From Ulota crispa (taxonomy: Eukaryota > Streptophyta > Bryopsida > Orthotrichales > Orthotrichaceae): 64,000 nucleotides of DNA. Position 1 is the stretch's first letter, and every line of letters begins with the position of its first letter. A program made the position numbers and the translations under genes. Shown here piece by piece: positions 47,557 to 60,493 of this stretch. Below the pieces are notes generated by a model that had not been told where the DNA came from, ran no database searches, and saw only the letters and a list, made by a program, of their open reading frames with translations. The stretch lies in NCBI GenBank assembly GCA_963920765.1, contig OY987250.1, positions 11,710,409 to 11,774,408 on the forward strand, in the 5' to 3' direction.

Positions 47557-49449
47557 TACCTTCTTTTCTAAAAGAAGATTTTGAATTACGGTGTTGTAAT
47601 ATGCAATGAGCTGCAAGTTAGAAGATTTTGCTTGCGTCACTTTAAGTTTTTTAGATGTAGGGGGGTAGAGGTCTTTAGGTGCAAGAGCCAAATCCGTTGA
47701 AATTTCTTTTACAGTTTCACAATTGTATGCCCCTTGGAATTGATTGTAGGCAACTTCATTTCCATTCAAAGATACGTTTTTGCATGAAATAAGGTTAGTG
47801 TCCAAGAATTGGTTAAATATGGCTTACAATTGTGACCGTCAGCAATGATTGTCATCGTTGGTTCTCAAAAACTTCTAGTAACTATGTAGTCAAACCATAG
47901 TGGAAGAACATTGATGAATCAAATAACTAAATTTTGCCAAAAATTGAAAGTTAAATTTTCTAACTTGATTTGGTTTTCAGTCCTTGTCAAAATATGTTTT
48001 GTAGGCTTGTTGTAGTCTTTGCTTTTCCAATTTTGTATGACAACCTGTGAGCATAGTAACTCCATATATGCATTCTTTAGTGGATAGATGGCAATGAAAG
48101 ACTCAATTGGCAACAGGTGCAGCTAATGTCAAGGGAAGATTTCAAGCTCTTAAGCTAGTAAATCTTAATGGTTTTAGCTTTTACTAACGCCTTTGGCTTT
48201 TGTAAAGTGCTTTACAATACCAACTAACAATTCTTGTTTTTCGGTTATCTAGAGCATATGGCAAGTGCTTGCTTTGACGTTGAAAAACGCTACTCACGTA
48301 ATTGCTAGCATCTGCTCAAGCCAGTCAAAGGATGAGGTACTAATTATCACAAGACTGATATTAGTTTTGTCTTTGTTTTGCATTATAGTCATGGTTAATG
48401 AACTCTAGAAGTTCATGCTTTGTAGTGCTACAACAGGCAAAGCTCTATGAGTGGCAGAGTTTTGTTCATTGTTATTAAACTTCTGAACTCCATTTATTAA
48501 GAGAGATTTGTTTCACTATGTCTCACGTTCTTTGCATGCAACTCTTGGTTTGATGGATAGTGGTGGTGCATCTGAGGTTGCATTTGATATCTCAAACAAA
48601 GAAATACGTACATTTACTTTTAAAAACAATAAAATCTACATTCAAACTTGACCGGCGTATAGTTGACTGGTCTAGAATCAAATTCTTGTCATCATTGTTC
48701 CACTACTTCCATGCTAAGAATTATATGTTTTATTTAGGAAGAATGCTTATTGTTTTTTTGGGTCTTTTGCAGACCTATGCGTCAAATGTTGAGGTGGTTG
48801 ATGATTTGAATTCTATCCACAGCTACTAGTTGAATACTTGGAGTCGTCTCAATCTAGGTGGACTTAGTAAGTGATTTTAACGTCTAAATCTGTAATCATT
48901 GCTAAGATTTTCCCAAAAGTCCCAAAAGGATCGAGTTCACATCCTTTTTTTGTGATGGTTTGGATTTCCAGAATGTTTGTCAACCATGCGTTGTGAGGTC
49001 CAGGTAGCATTAGTATTGGAATATTTGAAGCCTTGCATGGGTCTATTGATCTATTCAAGGATATTTTTGGTGTATTAGGTGTCACATGATGTGACTGTTT
49101 GAAGCTTTAGTTCTATGTGTCAAGAATCAGTTCAATGTTCTAACATGCCTACACTATTATGTGAGGTGAATATTCACAAGTACTAATTTTGATAGGAGTG
49201 GTGGCGACTTTTTTTCTTCCTTGAGATGAGAGGGTTAGAGGGTTGTATGTACATACTTTTATCCCACTTTAGCTTATTGCAACATTAAAATAATAAGCCA
49301 CTACTATGGCTCATTTTCTTTTGGCTTGCATTGATGATCTTCAAATTGGACATGTGGTAGCTGGGCATGTTGCAAAGAAGCTTACTCAATTGGCGTAGGA
49401 TCTTTAATATATTTACCTCCAATTTTATTGGTGTATTGCTTTTTTATTG
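47557..49449. other. AT-rich DNA without a supported gene
   Basis: Several short frames occur (for example 48560-48829 plus) but none has a recognised domain. They might be exons of the unknown gene at 49450-50044; the sequence does not show this. Confidence 0.4.
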
Positions 49450-50044
49450 CAGGTTTATTGAGGAAAATGAAGGGGTGGCAATTGCATGTGAATGACAATG
49501 ACAAATGTTAGTGAAGTTTTTGTTAATTTTGAAAATAGTTGTAATTGTTTATATATTCTAACATTTGATTTGTTTTTTCAGGAGGTAGTGTGATAAACAC
49601 TTATCGACGCATGATACATACATTGGAGGCACAAGTGCAAGATTTGAGGGAACAAAATGCTCTGTTGACAACTTTAGTGTCAAAGAATATATATGATGAG
49701 CCAAAGCCCGAGATTGCTAGGTGGAAATTAGTAAAAACTCACATGGAGACAACGGCCAAGGGCCTCATGTTGGGATTAGATCCCAACAAGAATAGGCCCT
49801 TTCCTAAAGAAGAACACATTAAAGAAGCAGTTTTGAGGCTTTTAATTCTTCTCCAGCTGATAGCGTCACTCGAAAGGTATTCAAGAGAGGTGGGATTGAA
49901 AAATTGAAGACAAGTGTGAACAGGGTTTTCACCAATAGACATGGGGGTTTTCTTCAAGTGCCAGACATCAATTATGGCACAACTTGGGAGTCCCAAAACC
50001 ACAACAAGGAACAACATAGCAGATTGCAAAATGGAAGGCATAGC
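49450..50044 (+). CDS. Unknown coiled-coil-type protein fragment, at least two exons
   Basis: I do not recognise this. A short exon after TATTGCAG (about 49452-49506, reading LLRKMKGWQLHVNDNDK) is followed by an intron (GTTAGT to TTTTTCAG). A second exon starts at 49582 and reads GGSVINTYRRMIHTLEAQV, then a heptad-like stretch (LEAQVQDLREQNALLTTLV), then a basic region. The frame ends at 49905. A +1 shift after about 49840 would let it continue to about 50044, suggesting decay. It lies about 400 bp inside the right end (50433) of a TGTAGGTTGAGAGCA-family element, so it may be an accessory or captured gene of that transposon. Expression is uncertain. Confidence 0.35.
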
Positions 50045-50349
50045 TAGTTCCATTAGCCTAAGGTATGGTTTAGTTAAATCATTACTAAATGTTCATGTTT
50101 TTCATTAGTGCATGTTGATTTGTTACATGCATTTTATTTTGTGTAATTGTCTTCTATAAATTATATTTTCCCCACTATGTCATTTTGTCAATAGTCATTG
50201 ATGTGTTTGTTAACTTTTTTTGGGCATTGTAGGCAATGATTGGTGATGGAACAAAGATGGTCCTTTTGGCGCAAGCGCTTTGTACAAAACTATAGCGTTT
50301 GTTAAAGTGACTTATATTAGACAACTCATTATTTTGTTGTATTGGCTTC

Positions 50350-50433
50350 ACGCATTTTTTGAAAATAATTTATAGAATAATTGGGCTAAAACTTGAGTAA
50401 TTATTTTATGCCAAATATGCTCTCAACCTACAG
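50350..50433. mobile_element. Right end of a second TGTAGGTTGAGAGCA element
   Basis: Read inverted, CTGTAGGTTGAGAGCATATTTGG and the next 50 bp match the left end of the element at 403. TA follows at 50434-50435, and copy A has the uninterrupted TA at 21227-21228. The other end was not found in the window, so the element may be long and include 49450-50044. Confidence 0.65.
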
Positions 50434-50621
50434 TAGTCTTCCTTAGAAAAGAGATTTTCTTGAAATTGCACTATATTGCATGGGCGTTTCCGGCTGCTTC
50501 TGTTTAAAAGATTCAAGCTCCTACATTGAGCAGAGATTAGTGATTCCGTAGGTGAATCATATAATTAGCTCAAGTGGCTAAAACACTGTTAATTGAACAA
50601 AAAAACTCAAGTTTACCACTA

Positions 50622-51073
50622 ACTAAGGTAGAAGCACCTTATATGGACACCAGCCCTTTTTGGACACCTGGAATTCCTCCAAAGCAAACCCTAGCTCCAT
50701 GCAAATCAAACCCTTGTTGCACGCAAATGTGACAAGCGTTGTTTAGTATTCAAGTTGCACTGACCATTTTAAGCATTAAAGTGATATTTTCTTACTAGAC
50801 TCTCATGCTCACTCATTTGGACTACTCTTTGTTTGCTTTCCCTAGGTTCAATCACTGGTTTTCAAAAACTGAATCTAGGGGCAACGACAGGTGTATCTAC
50901 AACCTTGTTTTCAAAGTTCCATATTTGAATCATAAAATTGCAAAATAATATGAGGACAATTTTTTGCCCATCTATGCCCATTTGCTAACCAAAATTTGAT
51001 TTTAAAATCTCAGTGCTCCTTCCTTCTAAGTTGATTTCACAAAAGTGTCTATATCAGGTGCTTCTACCTTAGT
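50622..51073. mobile_element. 452-bp MITE at the same TA used in copy A
   Basis: ACTAAGGTAGAAGCACCT at the left is matched inverted at the right, with about 29 bp of TIR including ATATGGACAC. It fills the position held in copy A by the unrelated-looking element at 21416-21655. Confidence 0.75.
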
Positions 51074-51129
51074 AGTCTCATTTTTGTAGCAAAAATAAAA
51101 TGTTGATAGGTGTTTTGCTACATTTAGGG

Positions 51130-51726
51130 CCGCTTTAGACAACGTCCCACGTCCCATGTCACGAAGTCCCATGGAAGTGCAAACTCCCAACTTTGTGGGC
51201 CAAAAAAGATGGGACTTGGGCTCAAAGTTGGGTCTAGCATTTTGGTGGACTGAAACCTTGAGTGAAGTTCCACTTTTTTTTGGTGCCAAAACTTCCAAAA
51301 GTGCTGCCATGTAGGCGCCATGTGAGCAAGTGGGATGTGGGACTTTGGGCATCGTGTGAAACACCAAGTCCCATCTTTTATCTCTCTGCCAATCAAATTC
51401 AAGAACATATTCATTAAAATGGAAGATTGGGCACCTCCCAAAATAACCAAAGGAGATACAAAACTTTTCAATTTTAGGTTAGTTTTGAAAGGTTTTATTG
51501 CAATTTAGGTCTAGTTGACCTAAATTGTAATAAAACCTTCTAGTTTTAGGTCAAATTTGAATATGTCAATGCAGCTCAAATTGAGTTGAATTGACATAAA
51601 ACCTTTCATCCACTTCTCGTCACATTACCTCTCATTTCAATGGAAAACTCCCATTTTAATGAATATGAGGTTATTCTAAGATTTTGGTGGGACTTGGGAC
51701 GTTGAGTACAATCTGAACTGCTCCTT
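51130..51726. mobile_element. Tourist-like (PIF/Harbinger) MITE, TTA target duplication
   Basis: The left end GGGCCGCTTTAGA and inner CAACGTCCCACGTCCCA are matched inverted at the right (GGAGCAGTTCAGA, CAACGTCCCAAGTCCCA). TTA borders both ends, and copy A shows the empty site (GCTACAGTTAATCAC near 21704). The interior has a 24-bp-arm hairpin at about 51488-51540. Confidence 0.85.
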
Positions 51727-51839
51727 AATCACAATTGTGTAAACAGATGTGAATGCTTTTAGAAGTTTGGTAGGTAAGCTTACCTACAGTCTTGGCATTT
51801 TGCCCACAATTCATTGTGATGCAAATGAGGGTTTTTTTT

Positions 51840-53912
51840 AGGCTTTCAAAAGCCAAATAGCTACAAAAATATTAAGTTACATTCTTATACAAAAAATGAA
51901 GGAAAAACAGCATCATGAAGCTAAATGTCGTTCAACGTTCCAAATCTAGGTGCTTGCCACGCATTAGAAAAAATAATATGTTTTAGTTGTAGCCAATCAA
52001 CTAGCTAGATTGGGAACTTTGGGAGAAAACAACATGATCTTTGTGCCATGTGGAGCCATATTATTTGAGAATCAAGCTGCCCTTAACCCCTAAGCGTCTT
52101 GCTAAGAAAATTTAGCATACCTCCAATATGGAACCTTCAGCACATTTCGTCAATTTTTAAAAAGTTGAATAAGTATTCACATGATCCAAACCAGCCATTT
52201 TATACCCAACTATAAATCAAAAGTATAAGGCTAGTCTAATTTCAAATCCAAGTAAATTTGCAAAGTCCACACTGTTGAGTATCTCATATTTTTTAATTTG
52301 GGTAGCAGTTCACAATTTGGATTTTGGACCTTGGTGTGAGTTTTTCTCAAAAAAAAGAAATTGCCTAATGGTTCATGTAGATAGATTTTTATTTTCTAAA
52401 AAGAATAATAAAACCCATAGTTTAAAGTTTGTTCTGAAGGAGGAAAGATTACTATTGTAGATTCTTGGTTCTTTTAAAAATCCAAGGGAATGCACAATAG
52501 AAAACTGAAAAGGAATAAGTCCCAACCCTCTACAATAGATAACTTGTATTCTATTATAATTAATGTTAAGGAAGAACTTATCAACAATTTTCTTTTTTCC
52601 TATCTTTAGGTTTAGCTTTCATTTCTCATCAGCAACTGCTCCAGTTTCTTCATTTTGATCTTCAATTGTAGACTCCAAAAAAGATTCTATCTAATTAGCT
52701 TTTCCTTCTCTATCTATAGCTTCTCAATCATTCATTCTTAAATCACTCATAATTTTATAGATTCAACTCTCAAGTTAACTCATTTGAAATTGAGAAATCA
52801 ATTTAATTCTCCCATAGAAATCCATATTCAAGCAGTCACTCAATACAAATCAGCCCTTGTGGCTTCATCAATCACTCCCAATCGATACAGTCATATTCTA
52901 GTCACAGGAGACTATTGATATTCTCACCAAATTCTCTCAGAATCCTATGGAATTAAAACTTAGCTCTCACGACATACTCTATTGATTTAAAAACTTTCTT
53001 TTAAATGCCTCGTGGTCTCTCACTATAAATTACATTCCATCCTAATTAGACATTCTCATTCCATTGATTTTTATGTTTAATCAATTCCTATGGCCTTCAT
53101 TCAAATCACTATTGATCTCTCAATTAATTCCTTAAACCAACTATTGATTTGTTCTCTCATTTTTAACAAGATACTATTGAATTCATTTAAACTTCCAAGC
53201 CCAATCCTATTGATCTGATCCTAGCCTCACAATTATTCTCATAAATCACCACAGAAGACCAAGCTTTCAAAGATAGCAACTAATCCAACTCAACCATATG
53301 CATGGAATCAATCAATAGAAGACAAAACAGTCATTTACTTCACCATGGCATGCTCTCTCTTAATTTAATCTCGATCTTGTATCACTCAAAGAATCTCAAA
53401 AGCCATAGACTTAAACATTCACATACAAATTCTCAATGGACTCACTTAATTCCAAATCAATCAACATACAAGCAATCAATCAACAAGACTGAATACCCAT
53501 TCAATCGATCCAACAACCATGGATACACTCATTCAAACATTCAATTAATTCCGGCTTACTCTTCAACAACCACAGCATTCAACTGTAGCAAACACAACAT
53601 TCACACAATTTCAATCAATCAACCAATCCAAGCACCACATACATCATACGATAGACAAACACGCACAAGCAAATTTTGAAATTAAGGTTCATTCAATTGC
53701 TTTATAGGAATATAGAAAAAAAATCAATTGCTCTCACTTTCTCCTTACACATCCCGGCAGGAGCTCTCTCACCAACTGCAATTGATTCTCTCTATAGATT
53801 TTTCATTTCTACCCCTTTCCATAGAGAGGTTGAATAACTGAATCAACTATCGTTTACTAGTACTAATACTATAGACATACTAATCAGCCTTAGTATTTAC
53901 AAAATCAAACTC
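51840..53912. other. Copy-B-specific DNA with a G-poor strand-asymmetric block
   Basis: From about 52560 to 53860 the plus strand is strikingly poor in G and rich in C, T and A, with recurring CTATTGATTT and CAATCAATC motifs at irregular spacing. Copy A has nothing comparable at the matching position. No gene is supported; the 53302-53679 frame simply reflects the composition. TTAA-CCCCTAAGCG at about 52084 is another lone TTAA-family end. Confidence 0.55.
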
Positions 53913-53916
53913 TTAA

Positions 53917-54672
53917 CCCTTAAATGCCGATATTACAATAGAAAAACAAAAAGTTAACAAAAAGTTTAGCATTCTAAGATAAGAAACTATAAATCTATGA
54001 CTACAATTCACTACAAGAAACCTGTGTTTTTTATAATGAATTTTTTCAAACATCCACTTGATTTTATGTTTCAATTGATGTTAAAACTAACATTTTGATT
54101 GATGTTATGTTTGATGTCATTGTTAACATGAAAACAAGTGGACTCCAAAAAAATCTGTTATAAAAAACATAGTTTCTTCTAGTGGTTGATCCCATGAGAG
54201 TGTGTTTAGCTATACTCAATGGAAAAAAAAACTCCTCAAATGAGAAAAATCTCCAAAACTTATGGTCATTCAAAGTAACTAGATCTAACTGGCTCACTAC
54301 TTTAGAGCTACAAAAACCTTGCCCAATCGAGAGAAGAAAAAGTGGCACATCACCAACCGTCTCCCCTATACATGGGAGTGTGGGCTTCCAACCCATCCCA
54401 TCCAAAATTCCTCCATCCACAATGCAATGTACAATGCCTATATACACTCCCACTAATAGTTTTAATATTAAAACTAGTAAATTCAAATGCTTGGGTGCAA
54501 ATTCTAGAGGCTTCAAGGAACAATAAGCCCATCCAAAAGTTTTGTTGGACTTTAAGCTCTATTTGGACTTGAGTGGCAAACCAAAACTTGAACATGCAAT
54601 GCCTTTTTTGTCTACTTTTACATCTCCGAGAACCCCATTTGGCCATATTTGGGCTCTTTGGTCCTCTAGGGG
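53917..54672. mobile_element. Possible TTAA-flanked element 3 containing a CACTA MITE
   Basis: TTAA at 53913-53916 is followed by CCCTTAAATGCC; TTAA at 54673-54676 is preceded by an inverted CCCCTAGAGGACC. The right end also shares the CCATATTTGGG segment found in the element at 62747. The two ends match only weakly, so they may belong to different insertions. Confidence 0.4.
54009..54184. mobile_element. 176-bp CACTA-type MITE
   Basis: Ends CACTACAAGAAACC and, inverted, CACTAGAAGAAACT. Both continue TGTTTTTTATAA and share CCACTTG further in. Flanks ATT and GTT are a possible decayed 3-bp duplication. Confidence 0.75.
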
Positions 54673-56062
54673 TTAAAATTCCTTGAGATAATACCTCTTT
54701 AGTTACAAAATTTTGGGTTTTGTAACCCACATTTTCATAAAATTCATTCTTGCAATACCACTTTTTGATTTTAGGAAAATTTGATCACAATCAACAAGCT
54801 CAAAGTGTAAATGCATGCAGCTTAATTTTGCACTCAAAAATCTTGTGTGGCTAGATCTGCACCATTAAAAATGACTATATGGCCTAAGAAGCTGTTGGTC
54901 CAAAACCAAAAAAAATCCCTGATGCAAATTGAGTGTGCAGACTTTTGCCTTACATGCATGAGCCTATAACTGTGGACTAATGACCGGGAAGAACCGGTTA
55001 CCAATACAAAAGTCAGCTGGTTGAAATGGCAAACAAAAACGGGTTTGACACTACCTAGAAACAAATTCAATGAGGTGTGGTACATAACATTTAGTAGCCT
55101 AAAGAGAGGCTGCCTTTCCCTATGTTCATGTATCTTCCACAAACTTCATCTTGGCAAAATAAATAAATAAATAAATAAATAAAATTTTCCTTGTGACATG
55201 GCCGGGTCCCCACATTGACGTATGTGCACTAACTTGAGCCTCTCTTACATAAATTCAAACAAACTCAGCCAAGTGTCCCCATAACTAAAGATTGGTGTAG
55301 AGTATTCCACACAATTTCATCTAGAGGATGGAATGGTGTGAAACCATTATGTTGGAGGGAGGGCAGCCTTTACTAGTCCTACTGAATGTTAAGTATGACT
55401 GATTATTTTTCCGTTTCGTGAAGAATTTCATAAGTCGGGGCACATTGATCATTTTTCCACACATCGGTGCATCGATGTCATTTTGCGTGTATCTGACAAC
55501 CATGCACCTTCAACGATTCTTTCATGTCGTTGAACAGCGTCTTTGCCGGCGCTGCAGGATTGCTGTCATCGTTGTCGTCGTTGCTGCAGCTCCCCTCTCG
55601 TGCTGTTATATCTCATGCTTACAAGCATCCTGAGTTTCAAGTAGCTCTCCCATCTCTTCATCTGAATGTTGTCGACTTTTGCAGAATTTTTTGAAATTAC
55701 TTGTGTGGACAGTTCGAACTCCTCGTCTCTTGCATCGTCTGAATGAATGATCACCGACAGGTCGAGCAGGAAAATTTCTTGCCGTTTCTCATCATGAAGG
55801 TTACTTGAAGCGCAGGATCCTTGTCAGAGTTTGATGACGAGCGGTGAAAGCGGGAAGAGCCCTAGAATGTGGTTGTAGCAGTACACGGCAGCTGGTTACG
55901 CTTTGGATCCCTAATTGGTGGAGAATTTTTGAGCATTTCGTATTCAGGTGAAGGCATTACGGTTCTTGATTAGGGCTTGAATTGGACAGGAGACACTACT
56001 GAATGAGGCAGCAAGGGAACTCTCGGAAGCATCCATGGCCAACCACGAGTGTAGTGTTGGTG

Positions 56063-59000
56063 ATGAGGGCCTTAGTAGTAGTGCTGCAGTGTGCGTGTTT
56101 GATTCCCTGGACAATCGGGGAGGCTGCGTGCGTGCCAGCGACGGGGTGCGACACTGCGTTTGCTTTCTACCGGATTCGTGCAGGCGAGAATTTGACTTCC
56201 ATCGGGCAAAAGTTCCAAACGACACAGGAGAAAATCGAAGATGTCAATTCTAACATCGTGGATCTTAATTTCATTGAGGCTGGCGATCCATTGCGCGTCC
56301 CTTTTACTTGCGATTGCGTCAATGACCAACTGTTACACATGTTCCAGTACCAGGTATGGCTTGTTAGGTTATCCTGACCTCCAGATTGGATCACTGAAAT
56401 TCGCACTTGGTTGGATTTTGGTGTGCATTCTTTCTAATGAAGGCAAGTTCCCCTCAAACTGTGAATATGAGGATTTGCCCTGTGTCTACATGCTGAGAGT
56501 TAATGTTGATTTTTATGTTTGTTGCTGAGAAAGAATAAAGTCTGATTCAGCGATTATGGAAATTTGGTGGATTTGATCGTGATTTTCCGAATTCATGATT
56601 AGGTCTTTCTTTATAACCTATGCACTAGACTATGCTTATTCTGACCTACTTGACTCCTTCCAAGATTTGCATGAGAAGCTTGAAATCAAGACACTGACCA
56701 CAAATGCAATCTTAGCATTCGGCAGCGTACATGTAGTGATATTACAGATGTACGAGTTGGAGTTCTGGTTGGAGGACTTCGAATCTCTGTTGGCGAGACC
56801 TCAAATTGATTATTTGTAATTTTTCCAGGTCGCAGGGAACGACAATCTTGACAGCATCACTGCCACCACCTACCAGAATCTTACGCAAGGTGATTGGGTA
56901 GCAGCGGTGTACGATGTTGCAGATCCTAATTACTGAAGGACTGGGCAGTTCTTGAAGAATCCTGTGAATTGCTCATGCGATAATTCTGCCAGCTCGAGTC
57001 ATTACTTTCTTCTTACATATGTAGTATTCCGCGGTACGGGTGGCAATCTGAGCGGCATTGCTTCGGATTTCAAAGCGAGTACAGAGCTTATTAAGAAGTT
57101 TAGCTTATTATGAAGTTTAATCCGGGCGTGGTTTGGGACAACCTTCAGCCTACGCAGTATGCCTTCATTCCACTAGTAGGTACCAACGATTTCGCACTTT
57201 GCGTAATTTACACTTGACTGAATGCAGCTGGAACTCTGATTGATTCAATGCAGATTTTCATCCGTGTATAGTGTCAATAAGCTTACACTAGCCTTCCTCA
57301 GTAATCAGTCTGGGGTGGACATGGTTCAATGATGTAGTACCGCGATTGTTATTGGTCTGATGCTGTTATTAATTTCCTGATTTTGGGTGATCGCAGACCC
57401 AAACTACAATCCTTAGAACGGGTGCGTTTGAATCTGCATTCTGGTGAAATTCATTTTATGTATATTCAAAACCTGCAGAAACATCTTGAATATACATGGG
57501 GATTATAATCTACGTCAAATTCTTGTCATCTTATTTCCGTAATCGTTGGTTTTGCACTGTAACTAAGAGTCAGGTGATGAGCTTATTCCAAGATCTTGTA
57601 AAATGTTATTTGTGGCAGTGGCACAAGTGAGTGGCGCTCCCTAGACTTCATGTGTCGACCCCAAGCCCTTGGGCTTCCATTTGACTTGAAAATGTGGCTT
57701 GCGAGGTCATCAGTGATTTTATTTTTTCATTTGTCACCTTGTGCACTCAATCGAAGATTTGAAACCTAAAACTGATATTTTTAAATGTGCAATATGGTTC
57801 AGACTTCCGTTCTGATTGCTGAGGTACTTTCATGGCCGTTGGGAAGCGGTTGCTTAACCACGTGTTTTGGAGAGGCAGGTACTGCAGGGAATTCTACAAA
57901 TGCGGGTACAATAGTTGGGGCCGTGGTGGGAGGAACAGTGGTTGTATTTGCTGTTCTTGCACTTGTTCTTTACTATCTCCGCATCTACAAACCAAAGCAG
58001 AAGCGGAGATTTGCAGAGGCGCTTTTCATTAAGAGCGGTGGGAACCGTTCTGGATCGGCCAGGGACTTGCTCAATGTGCATCATGTCAGTGACCCTAAAC
58101 CCATTGGCATTCAATTATCCTTGAGCTCTTTCCCTTGTTCCGTGTCATCCACCTCATTCGTATTCTGCTTCAGTTTCCGCATATTTTGGTGTCGCCGAGC
58201 GTCTATCAGAAGAAATCGATAGTACGGCAATCCTCTTACCATACGTGTTTGACATTGGGATGTTTCTGTGAGCTCGTCCACAGCGTCCGCAAAAGCAAGC
58301 TCGAGTCCAGGAGGTGCTTCATTCGGCCCTACAGGACTGGCAGATTACACTGTGCACAAGTCACTGGATTTTACGTACGAGGAGCTGGCCAATGCGACTG
58401 ACAATTTCAGTGTTGCTAATGAGATCGGAGAAGGTGGATTCGCAGTGGTTTTCTATGGAGTAACACGAGGACAGGTTAATCAGGCGAAATCTCTTGTTTT
58501 TTCCAGTCCTCTTGCATTTTTCTTTCACTTTAGGGAGCTTGTTCCATGCCTTCTCAAACTTTTATTTAATTGTTTTGTGTGCCGCGTGTCTATTCTGAGA
58601 GATCAAGCCGGAAGGGTGTTGAGTTGTTCTCATCTAGCCCTAATTGCTGGACTGTTGCAGTTTGCACGGCTGTGATAAGATTCTAAACTGTTGGCTTTAA
58701 TGTCTGTGCTGTGGCTGCTCTACGCTCAAATGTTGCTCAGAAACTGGCCGTTAAGAGGATGAATTTGCAAGCAACTAAGGAGTTCATGGCTGAGCTCCAA
58801 GTTCTTTCGCATGTTCACCACACCAATTTGGTAGCAATTCTCCTTACCGCTTTTGCTGCTGTCAATGCTGAAGCCATGCTACTTTTCTCGACTAATATCA
58901 ACTCGAGGAATAAAATTATAACCTCGATATCATTCCGGTTTTGCTTGCTTTGAAGCTCTGGGTACAAAGCTTTCCGGGATCTTCGGATATCATCTGCTGC

Positions 59001-59670
59001 ATGTAGTTGCGATCCGAGTGATTGCACGTGATATTTGGGTGTTCCATGCACTGAGGTTAAACAGTCAAAGAATTTTGTTAGCTGGTTGCGAGTGCGACCT
59101 CAATATGATGCTCACACTTTGGTGGTATGCATTGACGAGACGATGGTGCCAGAAAGAAGAAACCTTCTGCTTCTATCAACCTTCTAATCACTCTTTGGAA
59201 CGGGCTGTTCCAGGTTCAACTGATTGGATACTGCACCACAGACTACTTGTTCTTGACATACGAATTGGTGGAGAATGGAACACCTGATTATCATTTACAT
59301 TCCGCCAAAGGTAAGGCTCGTTGGTTTTGATTTCGGGTTCTGAGGACGGGACGATGAAAACTTGAGCGTTAGTGCGTATGTTGTACATTTTATTTGACAA
59401 AAATAGCTTGCAAACAGCACGTCGTGCAACCAGAACCGAACAGTGCAAGTCGGATGCGTGATACTTGTTACCCTGTAAGGTAATATTTTGGCATGAATGA
59501 TGACAGCTACCCGGGCTCCACTATCTTGGTCATCGAGGGTACAAGTTGCTCTAGACGCTGTACGAGGCTTGGAGTACATTCACGAGAACACGAGGCCTTC
59601 TTACATCCACGGCGACATCAAATCTGCTAATATTCTTGAACAAAGTTGCTACACCAAACAATGCATTTAG
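56063..59670 (+). pseudogene. LysM receptor-like kinase (CERK1 type), copy B, multiply disabled
   Basis: Paralog of the copy at 25580 with the same exon plan: 56063-56353, 56829 onward, 57879 onward (membrane segment, frame intact to about 58086), 58284-58474, 58741-58830, 59214-59310 and 59507-59670. Lesions: one extra C just after the copy-A-equivalent ATG (start moves to 56063); in-frame TGA at 56934 in the LysM exon; a 17-bp tandem duplication at about 57096-57119; and, in the kinase, HGD replacing HRD (59608-59616). Like copy A it loses the family frame after IKSANI and stops (TAG 59668), with no DFG or C-lobe. The shared truncation predates the duplication, while the other lesions came after. 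The juxtamembrane and glycine-loop exons are better kept than in copy A. Confidence 0.88.
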
Positions 59671-60055
59671 TTTCTTGACATTTTGCACTATTTAAATACT
59701 TAGCAAAACTTCTTTGACTTTGTCAATAATTACTAGGACAAATAATGGAGGAAGCAAGCAGAGGTTGGGTGCAGCAACAAGTGCCAAAGCCAGGGAGCAG
59801 GGAAGCTGGAAGTTTGGGCAAAATCAGGAATTGTTGTAGCATAAGAGCGTCTTTACCGGATGACTCCAGCCTCGAACCTAGCGTGCCAGGGGGACACTTC
59901 TCGCAAAACAGAACTCCACCGGTGAGTCAAGCCGGCCAATTCTTTTCGCGGCCTCGCCAAAGGAAGCTCCGGGGACGGGGTACTGCCGGGAGAAACGCTT
60001 CTTGTAGCGCGCTGGAATAGTGGAGTATTTTTAGTTTGCATTTATTGCGGGCTTG

Positions 60056-60229
60056 ATGTCGGGAGTGCTTGGGTCGCTGGATGCGGTCGGCACGGGTTCC
60101 AATGCGTCGGATTGCAAAACAACAACTTCGTTTCGTCGCCGCAATGTGGAGGAAGGGGCTTGCGAGTCGCAAGCTGATTTTGAAGGTGCAACATTGCATT
60201 GCAAAGAGGAAGAAAGAGGTGCGGTTTAG
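60056..60229 (+). CDS. 57-aa GC-rich frame, possible captured gene start
   Basis: ATG at 60056 to TAG at 60227; the protein begins MSGVLGSLDAVGTGSNAS and is Ser/Glu-rich with no domain I recognise. The base composition is closer to the true exons of this window than to the surrounding AT-rich DNA. Its place inside a transposon suggests a captured fragment of a host gene. It could also be chance. Confidence 0.3.
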   Translation: MSGVLGSLDAVGTGSNASDCKTTTSFRRRNVEEGACESQADFEGATLHCKEEERGAV

Positions 60230-60493
60230 GGTTCAAGTTTGAGGGTACGATGTGTCCAGTTTTTCAAATATGGTTTATACTGGATTAATTTCCAAGACCA
60301 GGAGAAGGATGTCTTCTTTTGTTCCATCTTTGCTTGCTTAATTTTTGCTTACAATATGTATTCTTACAACCTGATGATAGATGATAAAGATGGAGGTACA
60401 AAAGGAAATTCCTTTTGGGTCTGTGATATGCTTCCTCGCTCTTAAGTTTTTCATGTTAAGGTAGGAGGCTTGAACGGAACTCCGTCCGGGCAT

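Noticed and set aside
53302..53679. 125-residue Ser/Asn/His-rich frame
   Set aside because: It reflects the G-poor composition of the block; no start context, domain or homologous frame in copy A.
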